Below, piece by piece: positions 16,285 through 26,957 of a stretch of 64,000 nucleotides of DNA. The translations under genes and the position numbers were made by a program. Where the stretch lies: positions 124,478 to 188,477 of the forward strand of contig JAGOBA010000006.1 of assembly GCA_017983635.1 (NCBI GenBank), read 5' to 3'. Origin of the DNA: Alphaproteobacteria bacterium. GTDB lineage: Bacteria > Pseudomonadota > Alphaproteobacteria > Micropepsales > Micropepsaceae. Within the stretch, counting starts at the first letter, position 1; every line of letters begins with the position of its first letter. The notes beneath the pieces were generated by a model. The model was not told the origin of the DNA, made no database searches, and saw only the letters and a program-made list of their open reading frames with translations.

Positions 16285-17331
16285 TCAGTGCACCGCGGAT
16301 TTCGGTTTGCCTACCGCCAGCATCTTTTCGACAGCAGCGCGGGCGCGGGTGGCGATGGCGGGATCGACTTTGACTTCGTATTGCATCGTTTGCAGCGAGC
16401 GCAGGATCTTGGCCAGTGTGATGCGCTTCATGTGCGGGCAGAGGTTGCACGGGCGCAGGAACTCGACGTCGCGGTGCTGCGCCGAGATGTTGTCGGCCAT
16501 CGAGCACTCGGTCAGCATGACGACGCGGGCTGGGCGCTTCTTGATGACGTATTCGGTCATCGCGGCCGTGGAGCCCGCGAAGTCGCATTCGGCAACAACT
16601 TCAGCCGGGCATTCGGGGTGCGCGAGAACGATCGCGCCGGGATGGTCGGCCTTGAAGCGGCGGACGTCTTCGGCGGTGAAGCGCTCGTGCACTTCGCAAC
16701 GGCCATGCCAGGCGATGACCTTGATCTTCGTTTGGTTGGCGACGTTCTGCGCCAGGAACTTGTCGGGGATCATGATCACCGTGTCGACGCCGCGTTCTTT
16801 GGCGATCGACTCGACGACCGCGACCGCGTTCGACGAGGTGCAGGTGATGTCGCTCTCGGCCTTCACCTCGGCTGAGGTGTTGACGTAGGTCACTACGGGC
16901 AAGTTCGGGTACTTTTCCTTCAGCAGGCGTACGTCGGCGCCGGTGATGGAGGCGGCGAGCGAGCAGCCGGCTTCCATGTCCGGGATCAGCACCGTCTTGT
17001 CGGGCGAAAGTATCTTCGACGTCTCCGCCATGAAGTGCACGCCGGCTTGGACGATGATTTTCGCGTCGGTCTTGGCCGCTTCGCGTGCGAGCTGAAGCGA
17101 GTCGCCGACGAAATCGGCAACGCAGTGGAAGATCTCCGGCGTCTGATAGTTATGCGCGAGGATGACGGCGCCGCGCTCTTTCTTCAGGCGGTTGATCTCG
17201 GCAATCAGCGGCGCGAAGGACGGCCACTCGATCTCCGGCACGACGTTCGACACTTTCGCGTAGAGGTCGCGCGTGGCGGCTGCGACTTCCGGCGTGTATG
17301 CCAGTTTGGGTTCAAACGTGGGCCCCGACAT
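16285..17331 (-). CDS. nadA: Quinolinate synthase NadA
   Basis: NadA condenses iminoaspartate with dihydroxyacetone phosphate to quinolinate. The 348-residue protein has the family motifs [26 protein letters not shown] and [11 protein letters not shown]. Cysteines consistent with the [4Fe-4S] ligands lie in [17 protein letters not shown] and RPCNLCPHM. The ATG at 17331 is preceded by AAGGAG. The strong palindromic operator at 17344-17362 lies directly upstream of this ribosome site. Confidence 0.97.
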   Translation of the reverse strand: MSGPTFEPKLAYTPEVAAATRDLYAKVSNVVPEIEWPSFAPLIAEINRLKKERGAVILAHNYQTPEIFHCVADFVGDSLQLAREAAKTDAKIIVQAGVHFMAETSKILSPDKTVLIPDMEAGCSLAASITGADVRLLKEKYPNLPVVTYVNTSAEVKAESDITCTSSNAVAVVESIAKERGVDTVIMIPDKFLAQNVANQTKIKVIAWHGRCEVHERFTAEDVRRFKADHPGAIVLAHPECPAEVVAECDFAGSTAAMTEYVIKKRPARVVMLTECSMADNISAQHRDVEFLRPCNLCPHMKRITLAKILRSLQTMQYEVKVDPAIATRARAAVEKMLAVGKPKSAVH

Positions 17332-17343
17332 CGCTTGGCTCCT

Positions 17344-17362
17344 TATGCTCAAGTTGAGCATA
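17344..17362 (-). promoter_or_regulatory. Perfect 19-bp palindromic operator at nadA (probable NadQ site 1)
   Basis: TATGCTCAAGTTGAGCATA is a perfect palindrome around a central G. It lies just upstream of the nadA ribosome binding site, where RNA polymerase would open the promoter. A minus-strand TTGACA (17375-17370) could be the -35 element. NadQ, a COG4111 regulator predicted in alphaproteobacteria, is encoded nearby; assigning the site to NadQ is inference. Confidence 0.8.
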
Positions 17363-17406
17363 TATATGGTGTCAAAAACGGCGGCGCCAAGGCCGCCTGA
17401 CTCGGA

Positions 17407-17425
17407 AATGCTAGGATTGAGCATA
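17407..17425 (-). promoter_or_regulatory. Second nadA operator, imperfect (probable NadQ site 2)
   Basis: AATGCTAGGATTGAGCATA keeps one exact half-site (TTGAGCATA) and a degenerate partner. Its centre is 63 bp from the centre of site 1, six helical turns, so two bound dimers would lie on the same DNA face with the putative -35 box between them. Confidence 0.65.
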
Positions 17426-17555
17426 AGTCGAGTCAAGCGGGGGCCGGCAAATGGCGCGTGACCCAGCGTCGGTCACAGACATGCGGCGGCTGGGCAGGCG
17501 AAAGTGGGCGTTGTCCACCACGCTTCTTGTCTTCCTTGGTAAAAGTACTCTTTCG

Positions 17556-18512
17556 ATGAGCCGCTTCCTTGTTTTCGCCGTGCGCCGGAGCGTGATCCTT
17601 GGGTTGTTCGGCGTGGCGATGGTGATCGCCGGGGCGCTTGGCGCGCCGTGGCACTGGGTTTTCGATCTCACCGGGCAGTTTTTGTTGCCGGCGTTCGTGG
17701 TCGCGCTTGCGATTGTTCCGGTTGCGGCGTTTGCGCGCTGGCCGGGGCTCGCGGCAGCCGGCGCCGCAGCGGCAGTCGCCTGCTATGCGCTGACCTTTCC
17801 CTACACGACCGCGCCGTCCCCGGTTACGGGAGATCCGGTTCGCTTCCGCGTGTTGCTGTTCAATGTTTGGTACAGCAACCAGCGCCTGGCCGACGTGGCG
17901 CAGATGATTGCCAAGGTCGATGCCGATCTCGTTGTCATCATCGAGGCGCCGCAACGGGTGCGGAATGCGCTGCAGCAGGTTGGGTCGACCTACCCCTATC
18001 GCTTCGATTGCGCCGGTTCGGATTGCGACGCGTTGATGTTCTCGCGGGCACGGTTGTTGCCGCAAGAGGTGCGGGTGACGAGCGATCCCGATCATTCGCC
18101 CTATGTCACGGTCAGCACGGACATCGCCGGCTGCAAGTTGACGCTGCTCGCGACCCATATGACGCGGCCGTTTCCGAACCAACCCTATTGGGCGCAGCGC
18201 GCGCAGGCGCGGGAGATCGGCAGCGCCGTTGGTTTGATTCCAGGGCAGAAGTTGGTGCTCGGCGACTTCAACGCGGCGCCGTGGGGCTATGTCATGCGCA
18301 CGATCGCTGCGCGCGGCGGCGTCTCCGTGCTCACGGGGCCGGGCGGGACGTGGCCTTCGGTGCTGGTGCCGCAGCTGCGGATTCCGATCGACCATATGCT
18401 GGCGAGCCCAGGCTTGAGCTTCGTCTCGCGCGAGGTGTTGCCGCGGATCGGTTCCGATCACGCGCCGGTGCTGGCGGAGATTGCGGTGACGGATCGCTCG
18501 CAGTGCCGATAA
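17556..18512 (+). CDS. Endonuclease/exonuclease/phosphatase family protein
   Basis: The 318-residue protein has three N-terminal membrane segments (to about residue 85) followed by an EEP-fold catalytic domain. It begins RVLLFNVWYSN and contains DADLVVIIEAP, THMTRPF, LVLGDFNAAPW and, at the end, IDHMLASPG and GSDHAPVLAEI, which supply the Asn, Glu, Asp/Asn and Asp/His residues of the fold. The substrate could be a phosphodiester in nucleic acid, lipid or inositol phosphate. The start at 17556 is chosen because it begins the hydrophobic region; 17481 is an alternative. Confidence 0.8.
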   Translation: MSRFLVFAVRRSVILGLFGVAMVIAGALGAPWHWVFDLTGQFLLPAFVVALAIVPVAAFARWPGLAAAGAAAAVACYALTFPYTTAPSPVTGDPVRFRVLLFNVWYSNQRLADVAQMIAKVDADLVVIIEAPQRVRNALQQVGSTYPYRFDCAGSDCDALMFSRARLLPQEVRVTSDPDHSPYVTVSTDIAGCKLTLLATHMTRPFPNQPYWAQRAQAREIGSAVGLIPGQKLVLGDFNAAPWGYVMRTIAARGGVSVLTGPGGTWPSVLVPQLRIPIDHMLASPGLSFVSREVLPRIGSDHAPVLAEIAVTDRSQCR

Positions 18513-18515
18513 AGG

Positions 18516-20915
18516 CTAAGCCATCGTCGGCGAGCGTTGCGTTCTTGTTTGGCGCCACTTGTTTCCGTTCTCGGCAACCAGGTCGAGCTTCGAAATGAGC
18601 AACGGCGCGGAAATCGGTTTGGACACATAGTCGTCGGCGCCGGCTTCCACATAGCGTTCACGGTCGCCTGCCATGGCGTGGGCGGTCAGCATGATGATCG
18701 GCACGTCGCGTCTGGCGGTGTCGAGCGCGCGAATGCGGCGGATCGCTTCGATGCCGTCCATCTCCGGCATTTGCGCATCCATCAGCACCACGTCGTAGTC
18801 ATTCCGGCTTGCGGCATCGACCGCCTGACTGCCGTTTTCCGCAACGTCGACTGTGTGCTTCAGCTTCTTAAGCAACGCCAATTCAAACTCCTGGTTCATC
18901 TTATTGTCTTCGACCAAGAGAATTTTGAGTGCTCGCTTTGGCTCCGCCATGGTTGGTGGGGCCGTATCCGGTGCCGACGGTTTTGGCGGGGGAGTTGGAC
19001 GCTCTATATGCGTGGCGGTCTGGGCGCCGTAGAGCGCCGCCAGCGCTTGGGTCAGCTCGCGCTCGCGCACCGGCTTTTCCAGGATCGCGTCGAACATCGC
19101 GGATGACACGGTTGCGATCGATTCGCGGCCCGCCGCGGTCAGCAAGATCAGCAGCTTGTTGGAGATTTCCGGCGTCGAGCGGATCCTGCGCGCCAGCTCC
19201 TCACCGGAGATGCCCCGCATCATCTGTTCGATGAAGACGACGGAGTAGGGACGCTTTTGGTGCTTGGCGCGCTGCAGTTCCGCGAGTGCCGCAAAGCCGT
19301 CTTGCGCGAAATCGATGCTTAGTCCGAGCGGCGCAAGTTGTCCCGAGAGAACTTCGAGGTCGACCTTGTTGTCGCCGACCAAGAGGCAGCCGGCGTTGAG
19401 CAGGGAGACCGTGCGGGCGCGCGGCGCGCTTTGTTGCGTGCGGCTCACGGGGATGTCGAACCAGAATGTCGAGCCTTGGCCCTCCTGGCCCTTGGCGTCG
19501 ATCGTGCCACCCATGATGGTTACAAGCTGTTTGGAGATCGCAAGGCCCAGTCCCGTTCCGCCAAAGCGGCGCGTGAACGAACTGTCGGCCTGTATGAACT
19601 TCTCGAACAGCCGCGCTCGTTCGGCGTCGGAGATGCCGATGCCGGTGTCGGTGACTTCGAAGTGGGCGATCGAGTCGGCTGCGCCAGTGCCGCCGCGCAG
19701 AACCGTCAACTGAACCGACACCGAGCCGCGTTCGGTGAATTTTACGGCGTTGTCCAGCAAGTTCAAAATCACCTGGCGAATGCGCACCGGATCGCCGATG
19801 AAACGGCCGCGCGCCGAGGGCGCAATGTGGGCTTGAAGTTCCAGGTTTTTTTTCTTGGCTTTCACCGACAGCAGGTCGATCGAACTCTCCACGAGTTCGG
19901 ACAAATCGAACTCGATCTTCTCGAGTTCGATCTTGCCCGATTCCAACTTCGAGATATCCAAGATGTTGTTGATGATGGACAGCAGCGCATCGCTTGAGAC
20001 CTGGATCGTCTCCGCAAAGTGGCGTTGCTCGTCCGCCAATTTAGTCTCGAGCAACAAGCCGCTCATGCCGAGGATCGCGTTCATCGGCGTGCGAACCTCG
20101 TGGCTCATGTTGGCTAGGAACTCCGACTTCGCGCGATTGGCCGCATTTGCCTCGACCAGAGACGTTTGCAGTTGCGTCGAGAGTTTCTCAAGTTGGGCCG
20201 TGTGCGCCGAACGCTCCTGCTCGTGGCGGGTGAATTCGGCCGCGATCCGGTGGCCGTAAGCAAGGACGCATCCGACCATGACGATGATGAGCGCGCCGAA
20301 CATGTACTCGAAGTAGCCCAGGAACGACGCCGCGCCGACCTGCTCCTGGAAGTGGCGACGCTGGATGTTACGAACGTCTTGCGCCGTTGCCGCGATCGCG
20401 CGAGCGAGAGTGGCGAAACTGCGATCCATCGTCGCCATGCGGCGTCCGGCGGCGTCGGCGTTGTTTTCGCTGAAATAGGCAAAGATGCGATCCGCTTCGC
20501 CGATCATCTGCTGCATGGAATTGTCGATGCGGTCGATGCCGGAGCGCAGTTGTGTGCGCGCGGCGGAGTCGGGGAGTCTGTCTACGTCGCTGCGAAAGGC
20601 AGCGAGCCGTTCGCGAAATTGCACAAGTGCGGTTGCCTGGCGGGCGGACTCTTTGCCGACATTGTGGGAGTCGAAGACGTCGTTGCCGGGTGCGTTGACG
20701 TCACCGGCCGCGGCGGCAATATCTGAGAGGTCGGAGAGTTTGTTCGCCCAGCGCTGGTTCACTTCGACGGAGGAGCGAAAGATGCCCATGACCTCATGAC
20801 CGAGGTAGAGGCTGCCGCTGATGGCGCACAGATCGAATGCGGCCAACAAGTAGTACACGACGTGCCACTTCACCGGCCGGCGGCTGGGTTGCTTGACCTC
20901 GGTCTGAGTGGACAT
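18516..20915 (-). CDS. Hybrid sensor histidine kinase with two receiver domains
   Basis: The 799-residue kinase has membrane segments at about 18-38 and 198-220 flanking a helical periplasmic sensor. HisKA carries His272 in the motif [11 protein letters not shown]. HATPase motifs are N385/DNAVKF, DTGIGI and [10 protein letters not shown]. Receiver 1 (about 503-630) has Glu563 (FIEQMM) where the phospho-acceptor Asp should be, so it is probably a pseudo-receiver. Receiver 2 (about 663-785) is canonical, with EDN and [11 protein letters not shown] (Asp713). The phosphotransfer partner is not in the window. Confidence 0.95.
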   Translation of the reverse strand: MSTQTEVKQPSRRPVKWHVVYYLLAAFDLCAISGSLYLGHEVMGIFRSSVEVNQRWANKLSDLSDIAAAAGDVNAPGNDVFDSHNVGKESARQATALVQFRERLAAFRSDVDRLPDSAARTQLRSGIDRIDNSMQQMIGEADRIFAYFSENNADAAGRRMATMDRSFATLARAIAATAQDVRNIQRRHFQEQVGAASFLGYFEYMFGALIIVMVGCVLAYGHRIAAEFTRHEQERSAHTAQLEKLSTQLQTSLVEANAANRAKSEFLANMSHEVRTPMNAILGMSGLLLETKLADEQRHFAETIQVSSDALLSIINNILDISKLESGKIELEKIEFDLSELVESSIDLLSVKAKKKNLELQAHIAPSARGRFIGDPVRIRQVILNLLDNAVKFTERGSVSVQLTVLRGGTGAADSIAHFEVTDTGIGISDAERARLFEKFIQADSSFTRRFGGTGLGLAISKQLVTIMGGTIDAKGQEGQGSTFWFDIPVSRTQQSAPRARTVSLLNAGCLLVGDNKVDLEVLSGQLAPLGLSIDFAQDGFAALAELQRAKHQKRPYSVVFIEQMMRGISGEELARRIRSTPEISNKLLILLTAAGRESIATVSSAMFDAILEKPVRERELTQALAALYGAQTATHIERPTPPPKPSAPDTAPPTMAEPKRALKILLVEDNKMNQEFELALLKKLKHTVDVAENGSQAVDAASRNDYDVVLMDAQMPEMDGIEAIRRIRALDTARRDVPIIMLTAHAMAGDRERYVEAGADDYVSKPISAPLLISKLDLVAENGNKWRQTRTQRSPTMA

Positions 20916-21050
20916 CTGGCGATCCTCGGCGAGAGCGAGGACCTTAGAGCGGCGCGCGTAAATCCGCAGTAAGCGGTCCCCATCCGCAACGCCCGACGTT
21001 AGCCGGTCATCAAGGAAAAGTCGCCTGTTTCCGCGCTTTCGGCCGATTCT

Positions 21051-22028
21051 TCAGAGGCGGGCGCTGCGTTTGAGCGGGACGCGGACGCCGGGGGCGGGGC
21101 GTTCGCGGAGGACTTCGCGGCGGAAACGGAATTGTTCGGCGGGACGGCCGCCGGCTTTGGCGGTGCGTTTGCCGGTCCGTTCGACCAGGCCGCCGGTTTC
21201 GACGAGGCGGCGGAAGTTTTGCTTGTGCAGGTGGATGCCGGAGATGGCTTCGACGGTGCGTTGCAGGTCGAGCAGCGTGAAGGTTGCGTCCATGACTTCG
21301 AAAATGACGGGACGGTACTTTAATTTGCCCCGCAGGCGGCCCATGCCGGTCGCTAGGATGCGGCGGTGGTCGAACTGCATCGCCTCGCCGAAGCGCGCCT
21401 GCTCAGCGGCGGCGGGGGCGGAGGCCGGTAGGGTGCGTCCGTCGCGGCGGGCTTCGGCGACGAGACCTGCTTCGTACATGAGTTCGTAACGCTCCAGCAC
21501 TTTCTCTTCGTCCCAGTGCACGCCGTCGAAGCCGAAGCAGAGGCGGGCGCGTTCCCACCGCGCGTCGCGCTCGGCGGCGGCGGCCCAGGCTTCGAGGCGC
21601 GGGCGGATTACCGTGTCGATCATCGCCGGGCGTTGCTTGCGCCAATCTTCCCAAGGAAAGAAGTCGTAGGTCGAACGCCAGCGGCCAGAGGCGGAGCCGT
21701 CTTCGTTCGCACGCGTTAGGGCGAGATAGCCGACGGAGACGACGCGCGGACCTTCGCCGGGTTCGAGCACGTGGCGGCCGCGATCGCCGAAGGTGTAGAG
21801 TTGCTCCACATAGCCAAGCGACACGCGCGTTTGTTCTTCGACGAGGTTGCGCAGACCGATCTCGAGCGTGCGGTGATGCTCGGGCTCGAATGGTCCGAAC
21901 GGCAGACCGTCGGACGGTGCCCCCTTCGGATCACGCCGCACGACCAGCACTTGCGGCGTCTCGTTCGTCACCGTGATGACGCACGCGTTGAGGCCGATGA
22001 TGACGGTGTTGGGCTGGCGCGGGGGCAT
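21051..22028 (-). CDS. nadQ: NadQ-like Nudix-related transcriptional regulator (COG4111 type)
   Basis: The 325-residue protein has an N-terminal Nudix-like domain (about 5-200) whose Nudix box is degenerate (LEIGLRNLVEEQTRVSLGYV), so hydrolysis is unlikely. A C-terminal winged-helix-like region (about 225-325) contains FEVMDATFTLLDLQRTVEAI and GGRPAEQFRFRREVL. This matches the alphaproteobacterial NAD regulator NadQ, analogous to NrtR. The palindromes at nadA are the likely targets. The gene ends a three-gene operon, 4 bp after the phosphatase-like gene. Confidence 0.8.
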   Translation of the reverse strand: MPPRQPNTVIIGLNACVITVTNETPQVLVVRRDPKGAPSDGLPFGPFEPEHHRTLEIGLRNLVEEQTRVSLGYVEQLYTFGDRGRHVLEPGEGPRVVSVGYLALTRANEDGSASGRWRSTYDFFPWEDWRKQRPAMIDTVIRPRLEAWAAAAERDARWERARLCFGFDGVHWDEEKVLERYELMYEAGLVAEARRDGRTLPASAPAAAEQARFGEAMQFDHRRILATGMGRLRGKLKYRPVIFEVMDATFTLLDLQRTVEAISGIHLHKQNFRRLVETGGLVERTGKRTAKAGGRPAEQFRFRREVLRERPAPGVRVPLKRSARL

Positions 22029-22032
22029 GCGG

Positions 22033-22551
22033 CTACTTCAGTTCCACAGGCAGCTCGAAGAGGACGCCTTCGAAGACGACTTTCGGGGGCGACATGGCGT
22101 CGATGGCATCGACCATGCGGCCGTCGCGTTGGAGCAGGTGGTCGGCCAGCGCCACGATGCGCGGGTTCGGTTGCGCGTGCGGGGCGCGGGAGCGGAGCAG
22201 GTGGGCGATGTCGATTTCGCGGCCGGGCTCATTCAGCATGCAGGCGATGGTGAAGGCTGACGCCGTCGAGCGGCTGATGCCGGCCCAACAATGGATCAGC
22301 ATTGGCCGGCGGCGATCCCAGGTCTTAGCGAAAGCGATCAGGTCGCGGACGTGCACTTCGTCGGGCGGGGTGTGTTGAGGACTGCTCGAGGTGATATCGT
22401 GCATGCCGAGGCGCAGGTGACGGTGGCCGGAGATTTCCTCCGGCGTCGGCATGTCGTCGTGCGGGTCGAGCAGCGTGACGAGATGCGACGGGCGCAGGCG
22501 TGTGGTGACGCCGGGGACTTTGCTTTTCGGACAGACATAGATCGCGGGCAT
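22033..22551 (-). CDS. Tyrosine-phosphatase-like protein (COG5350 type)
   Basis: The 172-residue cytoplasmic protein carries the CX5R signature HCWAGISRSTAS (Cys88, Arg94) of cysteine-dependent phosphatases. An upstream Asp in LGMHDIT or LLDPHDD could be the general acid. It lies between an HD hydrolase and the NadQ-like regulator with 4-bp gaps on both sides. The substrate is unknown, and the link to NAD or nucleotide metabolism is inferred from context only. Confidence 0.8.
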   Translation of the reverse strand: MPAIYVCPKSKVPGVTTRLRPSHLVTLLDPHDDMPTPEEISGHRHLRLGMHDITSSSPQHTPPDEVHVRDLIAFAKTWDRRRPMLIHCWAGISRSTASAFTIACMLNEPGREIDIAHLLRSRAPHAQPNPRIVALADHLLQRDGRMVDAIDAMSPPKVVFEGVLFELPVELK

Positions 22552-22555
22552 CAGG

Positions 22556-23170
22556 TCAAGCCCGCATGTGGGTTGAAGGGAGCAAGGTCTTGAAGCGCTC
22601 GACGAAAGCGGCTTGGGCCTCGCGTGCGGGCACCGGCTTCAGCTTCAGTGCGGGCAGGCCGCGCGGTGCGCCGAAGAATTCCAGCGCTTCTTCGGCGGCA
22701 AAGCCTGCAAGTTGGGTCGCTTCGAAATAAGCAGAGGCTTTGTCGGCGCGTTTGATGAGCGCGGTCGTGTCTTCGGGAAGTTGCGCGGGTAGACCGAAGC
22801 GGACGTGGATCGCGGCGAGCAATTTGTTCTCCAGCGATTTGTAGTCGAGACCGACGGCGGCCTTGAACGGGCTGATCAGGTCGCCCACGACATACTCCGG
22901 CGCGTCGTGGAGGAGGGCTGCCAGGCGCCAGCGCTGCGCAATGCCGGGTTTGAGCAACGCAACAATGTCTTCGACAAGCATGCAGTGCTGTGCGACTGAG
23001 AACGCGTGGTCGCCGTAGGTTTGGCCGTTCCAGCGCGCGACACGGGCGAGGCCGTGGGCGATGTCTTCGATCTCGACGTCGAACGGCGAGGGGTCGAGCA
23101 GGTCGAGGCGACGGCCTGACAGCATGCGCTGCCAGGCGCGTGGCTGGGCGGCTCGTTGAAGTTTGGCCAT
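22556..23170 (-). CDS. HD-domain hydrolase (YfbR-like)
   Basis: The 204-residue protein has the HD superfamily residues expected of a YfbR-type metal-dependent nucleotidase: His55 or His62 in GDHAFSVAQHCML, and His88-Asp89 in ALLHDAPEYVVGD. A later DTTALIKRADKASAYFEA segment provides another Asp. YfbR enzymes act on deoxynucleoside 5'-monophosphates; whether this member does is unknown. It is the first gene of the operon with the phosphatase-like and NadQ-like genes. The ATG at 23170 is chosen by family start. Confidence 0.82.
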   Translation of the reverse strand: MAKLQRAAQPRAWQRMLSGRRLDLLDPSPFDVEIEDIAHGLARVARWNGQTYGDHAFSVAQHCMLVEDIVALLKPGIAQRWRLAALLHDAPEYVVGDLISPFKAAVGLDYKSLENKLLAAIHVRFGLPAQLPEDTTALIKRADKASAYFEATQLAGFAAEEALEFFGAPRGLPALKLKPVPAREAQAAFVERFKTLLPSTHMRA

Positions 23171-23283
23171 GGCGGCGTGGTAACCCTGTTTGCCGCACTT
23201 GTTGACCCCAGCCGCTTGATTCAAGTCAAGGAGGATGCGTCCGCGAAGGCCTAGATTTGTTATTGGCGAAAAGGAGGGTCCAG

Positions 23284-24150
23284 ATGGCTTATCGCAAAAT
23301 TCTAGTGCCGCTGATGGGCGGCGCACACGATTCACACATATTGAGTACGGCGTTCGAGGTTGCCAAAGCGTTCGGGAGCCACGTTTCCGGCGTCTTTGTG
23401 CGGCCCGATCCGAGCGAGGTTCTGCCGTATCTGGGCGAAGGCGTTTCAGCCGGCGTGATCCAAGAGATCATGGATGCGTCGCGCGATGCCGCCAACCGAG
23501 CGGCGGCGGTCGCGCGCGGGAATCTGGATGGGGCTGCGAAGGTTGCAGGTGCTTCCGTGTTCGACGCGGGACAGGCCGGCAACGGCGTCGGCGCATCGTT
23601 TCATGTGCGCGACGGGATGTTGGAAGATGTGCTGACCGAGGAGGCGCGGCTCTCGGATCTTGTGGTGTTCGAAACACCATCGCAAACCAGAGAGGCGATC
23701 CTGCAGAGCGCGATCGAGTCGGTGCTGCTCAATGGGCGCAAGCCGCTGCTGATCGTACCGCACCAGGCGTCGAAGATTGTCGGTGCCAAGGCTGCGATCG
23801 GTTGGGACGGCGGTGCGGCGGCGGCGCATGCGATTTCAGGCGCGATCCCGTTGCTCGCGCGTGCGGAAGGCGTCGAAATATTGAACGTCACAACCGGCCC
23901 GATCGATACGGTGCAGATGGACCGTCTGCGCGACTATCTGCGGTTGCACGGGCTCAGCGTGGTCGAGCACGGGATCAATCCGGGCAGTCAGAGCACGGCG
24001 CATGCGCTGATCGACGGGGCGCAACGCGCGGGTGCGGGACTGCTCGTGATCGGCGGCTATGGTCATAGCCGGCTTCGCGAAATGGTGCTGGGTGGCGTGA
24101 CGCGGCACGTGTTTGCGAACGCGACCATGCCCATCTTCATGGCGCACTGA
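23284..24150 (+). CDS. Tandem universal stress protein
   Basis: The 288-residue protein has two Usp domains. The first begins YRKILVPLMGGAHDS; the second ends with GGYGHSRLREMVLGGVTRHVFANATMPIFMAH, the G-X2-G-X9-G(S/T)-like nucleotide-binding tail. Tandem Usp proteins respond to stress and starvation, and their targets are rarely known. AAGGAGGG eight bases upstream fixes the ATG at 23284. A small conserved-looking gene follows after 11 bp. Confidence 0.92.
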   Translation: MAYRKILVPLMGGAHDSHILSTAFEVAKAFGSHVSGVFVRPDPSEVLPYLGEGVSAGVIQEIMDASRDAANRAAAVARGNLDGAAKVAGASVFDAGQAGNGVGASFHVRDGMLEDVLTEEARLSDLVVFETPSQTREAILQSAIESVLLNGRKPLLIVPHQASKIVGAKAAIGWDGGAAAAHAISGAIPLLARAEGVEILNVTTGPIDTVQMDRLRDYLRLHGLSVVEHGINPGSQSTAHALIDGAQRAGAGLLVIGGYGHSRLREMVLGGVTRHVFANATMPIFMAH

Positions 24151-24161
24151 GGGGTACGGTC

Positions 24162-24527
24162 ATGGCGATGTTTCATGTTCGGCTCGAGCTTGCACGTTCT
24201 AAGGAGCATCCAAACGGAAGTGCGCGTCACGGCTACGAGTTCGTGGCGCCGCTCGACGCGCAGGGGCACTTGAGCGCGGAGGAGTGGAAGAAGAGCAAGG
24301 CGAAGTGCACGGTGAGACGCTTCAGTGCCGGTGAGGGCGACGAGCACGGGTTGCTCATCGATGTCGGGCGTGGCTGGCACTTCGACTATGATGCGGGCAG
24401 CCGTGAGGACGACGAGCCGCTGTACAAACTCGACCGGCACACGATCAAGCAGGGCGAGTACCTGTCGATCACCGAGCACGATGGGGTGATGCGGACATTC
24501 AAGGTTGTGAGCGTCACGGCGGTTTAG
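24162..24527 (+). CDS. Hypothetical protein downstream of Usp gene
   Basis: The 121-residue soluble protein is rich in charged residues and probably beta-strand dominated (MFHVRLELARSKEHPNGSARHGYEF, then LDRHTIKQGEYLSITEHDGVMRTFKVVSVTAV). I do not recognise a family. The short 11-bp gap suggests co-transcription with the universal stress gene, so a stress-related role is possible but unproven. No signal peptide or membrane segment is visible. Confidence 0.75.
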   Translation: MAMFHVRLELARSKEHPNGSARHGYEFVAPLDAQGHLSAEEWKKSKAKCTVRRFSAGEGDEHGLLIDVGRGWHFDYDAGSREDDEPLYKLDRHTIKQGEYLSITEHDGVMRTFKVVSVTAV

Positions 24528-24631
24528 GATTCCCAAGCGTAAAGCAGCGGCCGGCATAGAGCGCTTGCCATGGGGCAGGGTCTTGCATCAGACTGACAAA
24601 TTGTCAGACCATTGAACGCGAGACTTTCGAC

Positions 24632-26446
<1,815 letters not shown>

Positions 26447-26450
26447 GGCT

Positions 26451-26480
26451 TGGCAGTCTTTGGCAGTCTTTGGTATTCTC
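26451..26480 (+). repeat. Three 10-bp tandem repeats upstream of parD
   Basis: The units TGGCAGTCTT, TGGCAGTCTT and TGGTATTCTC follow each other exactly, 20 bp before the parD ATG. A one-helical-turn period fits a ribbon-helix-helix operator, and autoregulation by ParD is inferred. Confidence 0.6.
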
Positions 26481-26499
26481 TCCGAAGCGAGGTTCGACC

Positions 26500-26739
26500 A
26501 TGGTTACAATGAACGTCTCTCTGCCGGAAAAGATGAAGAAGCGCGTGTTGGAACGTATTGCGCGCGGCAACTACGCCAACGCGAGCGATTACGTGCGCGA
26601 CCTCATTCGCCGGGACATCGAGGGTCGGTCGGCACTTGTGGCGGGACTTCGCAAGGGCGAGGCCAGCGGCGTTAGCTCCCGGCAAGTTCCGGAGATTTTC
26701 GCTGCCGTGAAGCGCGCGCGAGCACGCAAGAGTGCCTAG
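26500..26739 (+). CDS. parD: ParD-like antitoxin
   Basis: The 79-residue protein starts with the ribbon-helix-helix pattern MVTMNVSLPEKMKKRVLERIARGNYANASDYVRDLIRRD, typical of ParD. A flexible tail (SSRQVPEIFAAVKRARARK) would normally clamp the toxin. Its stop overlaps the start of a broken parE reading frame by 8 bp. The antitoxin itself is intact and the toxin is not, so this is probably an orphan antitoxin. Confidence 0.85.
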   Translation: MVTMNVSLPEKMKKRVLERIARGNYANASDYVRDLIRRDIEGRSALVAGLRKGEASGVSSRQVPEIFAAVKRARARKSA

Positions 26740-26950
26740 CTATCGGCTCTCTCGGGCAGCCGACAACGATGTTCAAGCGATCGCTCAATATACGCTGGAC
26801 AATTGGAGCGCGTTGCAGGCCGAGCGATTTGGGTCTGCACGCGGTATTCGAACGCGTTGCAAGCAATCCGTCGCTAGGTATCTCCAGCGGTGATGTGCGG
26901 ATGGTGTTGCCACGGCGCGCGCCGCGGCAAAGTTCCCTTGCGGCATTCTC
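26732..26950 (+). pseudogene. parE: Frameshifted parE toxin remnant
   Basis: From GTG 26732 the frame reads PSYRLSRAADNDVQAIAQYTLDNW...QAERFG, a clear ParE start, then loses homology and stops at 26893. The +1 frame from about 26828 continues with GLHAVFERVASNPSLGISSGDVR, the expected ParE middle, then degenerates. A single frameshift near 26826-26836 therefore separates the halves. The C-terminal strands of a ParE fold are not recognisable before the neighbouring gene. Confidence 0.8.
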
Positions 26951-26957
26951 CAGACCG

